NCBI GenBank assembly: GCA_013298665.1
Contig: JAAFIK010000002.1
Span: 62,001-126,000, forward strand
DNA from: Chitinophagales bacterium
GTDB taxonomy: Bacteria; Bacteroidota; Bacteroidia; Chitinophagales; Chitinophagaceae
Length of the DNA: 64,000 nt
Direction: 5' to 3'
The notes under the pieces are model-generated. The model had not been told where the DNA came from and did no database searches. It worked only from the letters and a program-made list of their open reading frames with translations. Of this stretch, positions 49,420 to 56,779 are shown in pieces; the first letter of the stretch is position 1, and every line of letters starts with the position of its first letter. The position numbers and the translations under genes were made by a program.

Positions 49420-52125
49420 TTAAAAATTATAACTCAGGGTGATGAGTGTTCTGCGGGGCAACTGGGGGATACCAGTGGCAAACACATTACTGAAGGTAGG
49501 GTTGGCCTGCTTAAGTTTCAATGCTGCATCGCTATCGCCAAAGTACAGCACGCGGAATACCGTTGTGGTATTCAGCAGGTTTTTGACGTTGAAATCGAGG
49601 CGGACATTATTGCCATTCTTTAGCGGATACTTTGCATAGACCCCGGCATTGATGGTGGTAATATTGGGTATTTTAATGAGGTTGGTGGCATCCTCATACC
49701 TTTTACCCACATAGTTCATAGAAAAACTCAGTCCGAAATACTTGTGTTCGTAACTGGCGATAAAATTCCAGAGAAAGCCCGGTACTACGGGTACTTTTTT
49801 GCCCTTGAGGTCAATTTCGTAGAGCCCGAAGCTATTGGTAGCAGAGGGCGCCTGTACCTGGCGGAGCGTGTTGCCAAAAAGATCGCCTGCGGGATTGACA
49901 TTAATAGCGGTTACAACACCTGCACCATTACGGGTTACACCAACGGGTAGCGTAAAATCGGCAAACTCACTGTTCTGCAGGGTAAAATTCGTCCGCAGGT
50001 TCAACCCTTTTATGGTTCTGGGTGTGTAATAAACAGAAAACTCAGCACCCATGATTCTGTTGCTGCCCTGTGGTTTGGATACGCCTACACCATTTTCATA
50101 AAACACGGCCAGGCGATTGTTGATTCCTGTGTAAAAGGCAGCCAAATCAAAACCAAACTGGCCGATACCCTGGCGATAGCCCACTTCAAAATTATTGATC
50201 AGTTCGTTTTTGGGTATGCCCAGTGGTGCATTGGTATACTGTTTGGTCGCGGCGTTCCAGCCCAGAACGGTATAAGCTGAGTAATCGGGCATTCGGAAGG
50301 CATGAATAAAGTTGGCATATACGGATGAAGCTGGTGTCAACAGGTAGTTGGCACCGAGGCTGTAGGTCCAGTCGCTGTGTGATTCCTTCCGCCTGATGGT
50401 TGAATCGATCCTGTTGTAGCCTTCCATATCCAGTGTCAGTTTATCCTGACGTACACCAAAATTCAGGTTTAGTTTGCTGTCAAGCAGTTTCAGGTCGCCA
50501 CCAAAAAAATAGGCAAATACATCTTCGTTGTAGGTTTCGATTCTTGACCGGCCACCAAAGCGGTTATTGTATTGTGCAAATGGTGCGCCGGAAAACGCTG
50601 CACCAATCCTTATTCTATCTGGAGATGCAGCATAGCTGAAGCTGTAGGTTTCCGGCTCATAATGCTGGCGTGAGGCATAAATACCCGCAGCGAGATTGAG
50701 GTTGCCCCCATTATTGAGGTCAATACTTTTTTCAATCCTTGTTTCATTCATAAAATCTTTTGTGCGGCCGTCTCCATCAATGATCAGGCGGAACTGGCTT
50801 GCGGTGGCTTCTGTATATGTAGTGGAAGCACCAAGGTTGAATTTCGTGCCTTCAAAGAAACGTTGTGAGCGGAGGCGCTCTACAAGCCTGAAGCCATTTC
50901 CGAAGTTGTAATCGAGCTGTAAGCCGATGGTATAGCCCCTGGCATAGTTTCCGTCTTTATTGGCATCGCGGATGGTACGGGTAAGGGTATCATAGCCAGC
51001 AGCCGGATTACCCCTTTCTTTCTGGTGCCTGATGCGGTAAGCAATTGTATCGAGTGCCGGGTTGTAATAAGAATCCGTTGTTTTCCAGCCCGCACGTGGT
51101 TTAAAATCTGTGAGCTGATAAGGGATATCAATCATGTTTTGTATCGTAATATCGGTAAGGCCTGCATAGAAGCGCACGGATCCTTTGTTCCTGGGAAAAA
51201 GTACATCAATATTCCCGCGTACCTGTCCGCCTTTATCGGGATAGCCGAGGTTACGGAAGCCTCTGTCGTGTACATAATAACCCGCAACATTGTAGCGGAC
51301 CATCTTTGAAACCGGGCCGCTTACACCAAAGTCGAGTTTGTAATCCATACCTGCATTGGGGCGGTCAAAATTTGAATTGTACCGGGTAAGCCTTATGGTT
51401 CCCTCATTTTTAAGGCCGCCGGTTTTGGTGATGGCGTTGATAACACCTGCGGCCGAAGCCCGGCCAAATAAGGTGGCTGCACTACCGCGTACCACTTCTA
51501 CTCTTTCCACACCGGGGTCGATGCCAAAGCTGAAGTCGGCGGGTCTTGCCGGTGTGGCCAATGTGGGTAATCCATCCAGCAGGAAAGAGGTATAGATCAT
51601 TCCATTGCCTGATCCATCGGGGAAGCCGCGGGTGTACACCGTAGCCCGGAAGCGTCCCTGGGCGTTGGTTACAAATAAGCCCGGCGATTTCATAACGGCT
51701 TCACCGAGTCCTTCCGGCCTGGTAATCGCCAGTTCTTTTTTACCAATCACTTCTACGGCTGTTGTGGTTTGCAGTTTCCTGATGGGCTGACGGCTGGCCG
51801 TAACCACCACATCTGAAAGAGAAGTATTGTCGGTAAACAATTCCACATCCACTGTTGTCTTACCGCCAAGCCTGATCTCTTTTGAAGACATACCCACATA
51901 AGTGAATACAAGTGTGGCGTTAGCATTCTTTACAGTAATACTGTAGTTGCCCTCAGCATCTGTTCCGGTCAGGTTCTTTGTGCCTTTTTCGGCAACAGAT
52001 ACGCCTGAAATAACCTCTTTGTTATCAGCATTGGTTACCTTACCGGTTACTGTTGCCTGGGCCAAAAGCTGACCTGCAGCAAGGGTAGAGATGAACACGA
52101 ATGCCAAACGAATAAAAGTTTGCAT
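49420..52125 (-). CDS. TonB-dependent outer-membrane receptor with carboxypeptidase-regulatory-like N-domain
   Basis: 901 residues. A signal peptide (LAFVFISTLAAGQLLAQ) is followed by a CarboxypepD_reg-like Ig domain (ATVTGKVTNADNKEVISGVSVAEKGTKN, cut here), then the plug (VVVTASRQPIRKLQTTTAVEV, ending VERVEVVRGSAATLFGRASAAGVINAIT), and a 22-strand-type barrel ending RTLITLSYNF. It is a siderophore- or heme-type receptor rather than SusC: no SusD follows. In this island it probably imports the pathway substrate, which must then be too large or scarce for porins. Operator site 3 overlaps its promoter region. Confidence 0.93.
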   Translation of the reverse strand: MQTFIRLAFVFISTLAAGQLLAQATVTGKVTNADNKEVISGVSVAEKGTKNLTGTDAEGNYSITVKNANATLVFTYVGMSSKEIRLGGKTTVDVELFTDNTSLSDVVVTASRQPIRKLQTTTAVEVIGKKELAITRPEGLGEAVMKSPGLFVTNAQGRFRATVYTRGFPDGSGNGMIYTSFLLDGLPTLATPARPADFSFGIDPGVERVEVVRGSAATLFGRASAAGVINAITKTGGLKNEGTIRLTRYNSNFDRPNAGMDYKLDFGVSGPVSKMVRYNVAGYYVHDRGFRNLGYPDKGGQVRGNIDVLFPRNKGSVRFYAGLTDITIQNMIDIPYQLTDFKPRAGWKTTDSYYNPALDTIAYRIRHQKERGNPAAGYDTLTRTIRDANKDGNYARGYTIGLQLDYNFGNGFRLVERLRSQRFFEGTKFNLGASTTYTEATASQFRLIIDGDGRTKDFMNETRIEKSIDLNNGGNLNLAAGIYASRQHYEPETYSFSYAASPDRIRIGAAFSGAPFAQYNNRFGGRSRIETYNEDVFAYFFGGDLKLLDSKLNLNFGVRQDKLTLDMEGYNRIDSTIRRKESHSDWTYSLGANYLLTPASSVYANFIHAFRMPDYSAYTVLGWNAATKQYTNAPLGIPKNELINNFEVGYRQGIGQFGFDLAAFYTGINNRLAVFYENGVGVSKPQGSNRIMGAEFSVYYTPRTIKGLNLRTNFTLQNSEFADFTLPVGVTRNGAGVVTAINVNPAGDLFGNTLRQVQAPSATNSFGLYEIDLKGKKVPVVPGFLWNFIASYEHKYFGLSFSMNYVGKRYEDATNLIKIPNITTINAGVYAKYPLKNGNNVRLDFNVKNLLNTTTVFRVLYFGDSDAALKLKQANPTFSNVFATGIPQLPRRTLITLSYNF

Positions 52126-52145
52126 ATGTGATTGGTTTTATTTTA

Positions 52146-52165
52146 TTAATTAACATAGTTAACTA
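52146..52165 (-). promoter_or_regulatory. Operator site 3 upstream of the TonB receptor gene
   Basis: Read on the minus strand it is TAGTTAACTATGTTAATTAA; its 15-base core matches GTTAACTTTATTAAC at 12 positions. A -7-like TACCTTTA (minus strand, 52168-52175, one mismatch) lies just upstream of it, so the site would overlap the transcription start of the receptor gene at 52125. It is the weakest of the four sites. Confidence 0.5.
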
Positions 52166-52212
52166 TTTAAAGGTAATGTTTTTTCTTAAAAAAAACTATT
52201 TTGCCGGAGAAA

Positions 52213-52231
52213 TGGTTAACTTTATTAACCA
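52213..52231 (+). promoter_or_regulatory. Operator site 4 upstream of the DUF3598-like gene and the second catabolic operon
   Basis: TGGTTAA-CTTTA-TTAACCA, seven-base arms; the 15-base core is identical to site 1. It lies 29 bases before the ATG at 52260 and covers an upstream in-frame ATG at 52212, which supports the downstream start. It can serve as the operator for the long plus-strand unit that follows. Confidence 0.7.
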
Positions 52232-52259
52232 ATTTAATGCAGACAATAAATCACTGTAT

Positions 52260-52766
52260 ATGAATCTTCGTTTGTTTCCGCTGCACACGGGTGTATGGGA
52301 AGGCACCTATACGCGTATTGATGCTGATGGCCATAAAGTCAATCAATGGAAAAGCCGGCTGACCATCAGGATGTATGATGGTAATAAATACCAACAGGTC
52401 AACCAGTACTTCTGGCCTGACGGGCATGAGGAATGTTATGACTTTGGCGAATCCTGGTTTGATGAAACGGGTACACTGATTCTGGAAAGCCCGCGCATCA
52501 GTGGCAGGAGCTGGGAGACACGCGACAGTGTTTGCCTGATCTGGACGTACAAAAACAGGCCGGGTTCCAAACTTTTTGAAATGATTGACCTGATCGGTGA
52601 CGGCACACACCGTGTACGCAACTGGCGGTGGACGCAGGATGATGAATTTCATGGATTGACCATGATTGATGAACGCAGGGTAAAAACGATGGAAGAGATA
52701 GACCCTCAGTTCTGGATCGATCTTCCGGGTATGCGTACTGCGGGGCCTTCAAGGAGTGATCATTAG
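52260..52766 (+). CDS. DUF3598-like (lipocalin/calycin-type) protein
   Basis: 168 residues beginning MNLRLFPLHTGVWEGTYTRI, which resembles the start of DUF3598, a calycin family best known from cyanobacteria near bilin lyases. Further strands follow (RLTIRMYDGNKYQQVNQYFWP, FGESWFDETGTLILESPRISG, SVCLIWTYKNRPGSKLFEMI). It has no signal peptide if ATG 52260 is used. The frame extends to 52128, but the extra residues run through operator site 4, so the later start is chosen. Family assignment is moderate; a hydrophobic ligand-binding or isomerase-type role is possible. Confidence 0.6.
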   Translation: MNLRLFPLHTGVWEGTYTRIDADGHKVNQWKSRLTIRMYDGNKYQQVNQYFWPDGHEECYDFGESWFDETGTLILESPRISGRSWETRDSVCLIWTYKNRPGSKLFEMIDLIGDGTHRVRNWRWTQDDEFHGLTMIDERRVKTMEEIDPQFWIDLPGMRTAGPSRSDH

Positions 52767-52844
52767 TTTTGGTAATAACCTGTAAATGCAATCAATCAAG
52801 AGGTACTGCCTGTCCTGCCACCCGGCAAATCAGCAAATTAAATC

Positions 52845-54110
52845 ATGACGATAACAGAAAAAATAATGGCCTTCAACAGCGGCCGGGATTCGGTGGTGCC
52901 GGGTCAGCTTGTGTGGGTGGATGTGCATACGGTAATGACGATGGATTACCTGGGTAAGCAGTGTTTTAAAGCATTTGAAAGCCTGGGTACTGATAAGCAA
53001 CTATTTGATAAGGAACGGGTGATTTGTGTGAGTGACCACCTGGTACCGCCACCGACCGAGCAGTGGGCGACTATGCTGAACGAATGGCGGGCAATTGTTA
53101 AAAGCTACGATATTCCTAATTTTTATGACCTGGGCAGACAGGGGATTGCACACCAGGTGATGGTGGAGCAGGGGCATGTACTCCCCGGGAAGGTATCGAT
53201 TGGTACTGATTCGCACGCCAATACTTATGGGGCTGTGGGGGCTGTGGGGAATGCCATCGGGGTAACCGATGCTGCTATTGCCATGGCTACGGGTAAGTGC
53301 TGGTTCCGGGTACCCGAAACGGTTAAGTTTTATATTAAAGGTACCTGGCAACCCTGGGTGATGGCCAAAGACCTTTCACTGCATATCATGGGGATGATGC
53401 ACTGGAATGGGCACCTTATTTATAAATCACTCGAATATTGCGGCCCTGCCATTGAAGCACTTGATATGGCCGGCAGGATGACGCTTTGTAATATGACGGT
53501 TGATCTTGGTGCAAAGAATGGCATTATTGCACCCGATGAAAAAACGGCTGCATACCTGCAGCCGGCAGCAAAGGGGCAATGGGATTTTATTGCCAGTGAT
53601 GACGATGCCCGGTACGATGCTGTATATGAAGTGGATGTAACGAATGTGGGGCCAACTGTAAGTCGTCCTGATAAGTTAGATGATGTTGTACCCGTTGAGC
53701 AAGTGGTGGGCACAAAGTTCAATAAAGCATTTGTTGGTACCTGCACCAATGGCCGTACTGAAGATTTCGCTATCATGGCGGCCATTCTGAAAGACAAGCA
53801 AATACATCGTGATGTAAACATGATCTGTATCCCTGCAAGTACACAGGTATACCTGGAATGTTTGCAAAAAGGGTATATCGAAACACTGGTTAAAGCAGGC
53901 GCTGCCTTTGAAACGAGCAGTTGTGGCCCCTGTGCAGGTATCCATACCGGCGTTGCGGGTGATGGCGACATTGTATTAAGTGCGGGCAACCGGAACATGA
54001 AGGGGAGGATGGGCAGCAAGAAAGCACAAATTTACCTGACCAGTCCGGCCGTAGTAGCTGCCAGTGCAGTACGCGGCGAAATTACCGATCCGCGTACGTT
54101 TGACGTTTGA
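52845..54110 (+). CDS. Aconitase-family dehydratase, LeuC-like large subunit (copy 2)
   Basis: 421 residues. Fe-S cysteines are in GTCTNGRTEDFA and the SCGPCAGIHTGV segment. Substrate-side signatures: VWVDVHTVMTMDY near the N-terminus, IGTDSHANTYGAVGAVGNAIG, and NRNMKGRMGSKKAQIYL near the end. It is only moderately similar to copy 1 (for example VDVHTVMTMD against VPVDGCMATD), so it is a separate subgroup, not a recent duplicate. Its small subunit is encoded 84 bases downstream, and an aldolase gene follows that. It should hydrate or isomerise an unsaturated di- or tricarboxylate. Confidence 0.88.
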   Translation: MTITEKIMAFNSGRDSVVPGQLVWVDVHTVMTMDYLGKQCFKAFESLGTDKQLFDKERVICVSDHLVPPPTEQWATMLNEWRAIVKSYDIPNFYDLGRQGIAHQVMVEQGHVLPGKVSIGTDSHANTYGAVGAVGNAIGVTDAAIAMATGKCWFRVPETVKFYIKGTWQPWVMAKDLSLHIMGMMHWNGHLIYKSLEYCGPAIEALDMAGRMTLCNMTVDLGAKNGIIAPDEKTAAYLQPAAKGQWDFIASDDDARYDAVYEVDVTNVGPTVSRPDKLDDVVPVEQVVGTKFNKAFVGTCTNGRTEDFAIMAAILKDKQIHRDVNMICIPASTQVYLECLQKGYIETLVKAGAAFETSSCGPCAGIHTGVAGDGDIVLSAGNRNMKGRMGSKKAQIYLTSPAVVAASAVRGEITDPRTFDV

Positions 54111-54194
54111 GGGATGGATGGGTGCTGCGGGAAGTATGTTTTTAAGTAAGTATAACACAACCATTAACGGTTAAGCCATTTAAATTTCAGGTGT

Positions 54195-54725
54195 ATGATA
54201 AAAGGGAAGGCCTGGGTAGCCAAAACATATGTGATGTCTTTTGAGATGATCATCCAGCAATACTGGACCTCACCTATTGACCCCGTTGAAAACGCCAGAT
54301 GGGTAATGGCGGGTGTGGATGAGGCTTTTAATAAAGAAAACGGATTCAAGGACTTTGGTTATACCTTTATTGTTGCAGGGCACAACTTTGCCGGTGGCGG
54401 AAAAAGTATTGAACATTGCATCACCGGGTTGATGGGTGCGGGCATCAAAGCCGTTTTTGCCACATCGTTTGCAAGGCTGCAATTCCGGAATGCCATCAAT
54501 TATGGGATGCCCTTTATCACCGCGAGGGATATGAATCTTGGTTGTGATACCGGAGACGAACTGGAATATGACCCTGAGTCGGGTATCATCAGGAACCTGA
54601 CCAAAGCAACACAGTTCGAAAGTGTTCCGGTTGCTCCCTTTGTGGCAGAGGTGGCTGCTGAAGGAGGATTAATGTCATTTATCAGAAAGAAAATTGCTGA
54701 CGGTAGCATTGCTGATCTGCATTAA
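54195..54725 (+). CDS. Aconitase-family dehydratase, LeuD-like small subunit (copy 2)
   Basis: 176 residues: a swivel domain with HNFAGGGKSIEHCITGLMGAGIKAVFATSFARLQFRNAINYGMPF (shown in parts here: AGGGKSIEHC and FARLQFRNAINYGMP). The usual GCGSSREQA loop is changed to AGGGKSIEHC, a notable difference from copy 1 that alters substrate-contact residues. The N-terminus (VAKTYVMSFEMIIQQYWTSP) lacks the standard DHIDTD motif as well. It pairs with the large subunit upstream. These differences suggest a substrate unlike isopropylmalate. Confidence 0.75.
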   Translation: MIKGKAWVAKTYVMSFEMIIQQYWTSPIDPVENARWVMAGVDEAFNKENGFKDFGYTFIVAGHNFAGGGKSIEHCITGLMGAGIKAVFATSFARLQFRNAINYGMPFITARDMNLGCDTGDELEYDPESGIIRNLTKATQFESVPVAPFVAEVAAEGGLMSFIRKKIADGSIADLH

Positions 54726-54768
54726 CGTGGGTTTGCGCTGCAACAAAACCTGTTTTTAATCATCAACC

Positions 54769-55533
54769 ATGCGTACAAATACATTAAAGGAAAAATTAGC
54801 TGCCGGGCAGGTGACCTATGGCGTTATTTCACCTACAACAGACCCGGTGATTTGTGAATATGCCGGATGGGGCGGACTTGACTTTTACATCATGGATGCC
54901 GAACACGGCGCTCTGGGCATCAGCGATACAGCCCACATGATCCGTGCTTGTGAAAGCGCAGGTATCACACCACTGGCAAGGATCAACACGCTGGACGAAA
55001 AAATGATCCTGCAATATTTTGATGCGGGTTGTATGGGAGTGATGATGCCGGGAACAAATACGGCGGAAGATTGCGAAAAATTAGTATCGTTTGTAAAATA
55101 CTATCCTGAAGGGAGGCGCGGACTGGGGCCGGTACGCAGTGCCGATTATATGGCGGGCAAGATGCAGCAGGCGGCATATCTTGATTTTTCGAATGCACAA
55201 ACGCTCGTATTCCCGATGATTGAAACGCTTGCCTGTATTGACAATCTTTCGGAAATGGTACAGGTTGCCGGTGTGGATGGGTTTATTCTTGGTCCGCGCG
55301 ACCTGGCGCTGAGTATGGGCTTTACCGATGGCCCCAATCACGATGCTGTAAAGGCGGTCATCAACAAAGCCATTGCTGTAGTAACCGGAGCCGGGAAGAT
55401 ATTTGGTACCGTGGCTGCCAACGCTGCCCAGGCGAAAGAGTTGTCGGATAAAGGGGTTACGCTTTTGCTGAATAGTGTGCAGGGGTTGCTGGGTGCGGGT
55501 ATTAAGGGCTTTGTGCAGAATGATACCACCTGA
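54769..55533 (+). CDS. HpcH/HpaI-family aldolase
   Basis: 254 residues of the class II HpcH/HpaI barrel: VICEYAGWGGLDFYIMDAEHG with the metal/base region, MGVMMPGTNTAEDCEKLV, GRRGLGPVRSADYM with the conserved Arg, and DGFILGPRDLALSMG. Members cleave 4-hydroxy-2-oxo acids or malyl-/citramalyl-type compounds to pyruvate or glyoxylate plus an aldehyde or acyl unit. Directly after hydratase copy 2, it fits hydration followed by retro-aldol cleavage. The exact substrate is unknown. Confidence 0.87.
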   Translation: MRTNTLKEKLAAGQVTYGVISPTTDPVICEYAGWGGLDFYIMDAEHGALGISDTAHMIRACESAGITPLARINTLDEKMILQYFDAGCMGVMMPGTNTAEDCEKLVSFVKYYPEGRRGLGPVRSADYMAGKMQQAAYLDFSNAQTLVFPMIETLACIDNLSEMVQVAGVDGFILGPRDLALSMGFTDGPNHDAVKAVINKAIAVVTGAGKIFGTVAANAAQAKELSDKGVTLLLNSVQGLLGAGIKGFVQNDTT

Positions 55534-55607
55534 TATGCTGTTGCGGTATCAGCGGATAAGGATCTCTGATCAAATTGTACTATCATCACATCATAATATT
55601 TTATACC

Positions 55608-55916
55608 ATGCCTACCATCGTCGTTCTGTTCAACCTGAAACCGGGTGCATCCATCGCTGATTATGAGCAATGGGCAAAAGAAAAAGATATACCAACGGTG
55701 CAGCAACTTCCATCGGTCAGTGATTTCCGGGTACTGAAGATGGGTAACCTGCTCGGGAGCGAAACAGCCTCCCCTTATCAGTATTGCGAACTGATAGAAG
55801 TACAGGATATGGATACCTTTTTTGCTGATCTTGGCGGAGCTGCTGTACAGGAGGGTGCAAAAGTATTCGGCACATTTGCAGAGAACCCTTTATTTATCGT
55901 TTCAAATCCTGTGTGA
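55608..55916 (+). CDS. HapK/RedY-like dimeric alpha/beta-barrel protein
   Basis: 102 residues (MPTIVVLFNLKPGASIADYE, then YQYCELIEVQDMDTFFADLG, ending FAENPLFIVSNPV). The pattern resembles the REDY-like/HapK family, small ferredoxin-fold dimers known from prodiginine gene clusters, and related EthD-type proteins of aromatic or polyketide pathways. I chose ATG 55608; the 11 residues upstream are filler. Its stop overlaps the next start as TGATG, so it is translationally coupled to the SDR gene. A lyase, isomerase or cyclase-type step is possible. Confidence 0.65.
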   Translation: MPTIVVLFNLKPGASIADYEQWAKEKDIPTVQQLPSVSDFRVLKMGNLLGSETASPYQYCELIEVQDMDTFFADLGGAAVQEGAKVFGTFAENPLFIVSNPV

Positions 55917-56749
55917 TGTACCAGTTAAAAGGAAAAGTAGCCATTGTAACCGGTAGCGGCCGGCATAAAGGTATAGGTGAGGCAATTGTTTTGCGGCTGG
56001 CAGCCGAGGGCTGCAGTATTGTGGTCAGCGATATCGGTGCGCCCAAGGGAGAAGCCTTTTCGGCAGAGCATATCGGCGCTACAGATGAGATGGAAGCAAT
56101 TGCAGCCCATTGCAGGCAATCGGGTGTTGCCGTAATTACCGTACCCTGCGATGTGCGCAGTGAGCATGATTGTGCCCATCTGGTTACCAGGGCTGCTGAA
56201 GCTTTCGGGCAGGTGGATATACTCGTCAACAATGCCGGTGTGGGTTACCTGATGGAGCCATTTACAGCATTTAAAGAAAGCAGTTGGGATGCTGTACTGG
56301 ATGTAAACCTTAAAGGAGCCTTCCTGTGCAGTAAGCATGCGGCCATACAAATGCAGCAGCAAGTTACCGGTGGGTGCATCATCAATATTGCTTCACAAGC
56401 TGCCAAAAGCGGGTTTCCCTTTGCAGCAGCCTACACTGCCAGTAAACATGGGTTGATAGGACTTACAAGGAGTAATGCCGTAGAGTTGGGCAAGTATAAG
56501 ATAAGGGTCAACGCTGTTTGTCCCAACCATATCACCACTGGCCTGGGGCACTGGCAAAATAAATTTTTCAGCGATAAGCTTGGTCTTGATTATGATACTT
56601 ACCTCCAGGCTATTGCAGACAAAAATCCATTGGGCAGAACAGGACAGACCGGAGACATCGCCAAAGCGGTAGCCTTTCTCTGCAGCGATGAAGCGGCTTA
56701 TATTACAGGTGAGGCGATGAATGTGAGTGGTGGCGAAGAATACCATTAA
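55916..56749 (+). CDS. Short-chain dehydrogenase/reductase
   Basis: 277 residues of a classical SDR. The cofactor motif is VAIVTGSGRHKGIGEAIVLRLA, NNAG appears as ILVNNAGVGYL, and the catalytic Ser, Tyr and Lys are in INIASQAAKSG and AAYTASKHGLIGL. The C-terminal VAFLCSDEAAYITGEAMNVSGG is standard. It oxidises or reduces a hydroxyl/carbonyl group with NAD(P)H. Its start overlaps the HapK-like gene by one base; GTG at 55913 is an alternative start. Confidence 0.92.
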   Translation: MYQLKGKVAIVTGSGRHKGIGEAIVLRLAAEGCSIVVSDIGAPKGEAFSAEHIGATDEMEAIAAHCRQSGVAVITVPCDVRSEHDCAHLVTRAAEAFGQVDILVNNAGVGYLMEPFTAFKESSWDAVLDVNLKGAFLCSKHAAIQMQQQVTGGCIINIASQAAKSGFPFAAAYTASKHGLIGLTRSNAVELGKYKIRVNAVCPNHITTGLGHWQNKFFSDKLGLDYDTYLQAIADKNPLGRTGQTGDIAKAVAFLCSDEAAYITGEAMNVSGGEEYH

Positions 56750-56779
56750 TCGGTACCAGGGGGTAAACGCAAATGCATA

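Noticed and set aside
53420..54019. 199-residue minus-strand frame opposite LeuC-like copy 2
   Set aside because: It is antisense of an intact aconitase-family gene and has no recognisable domain.
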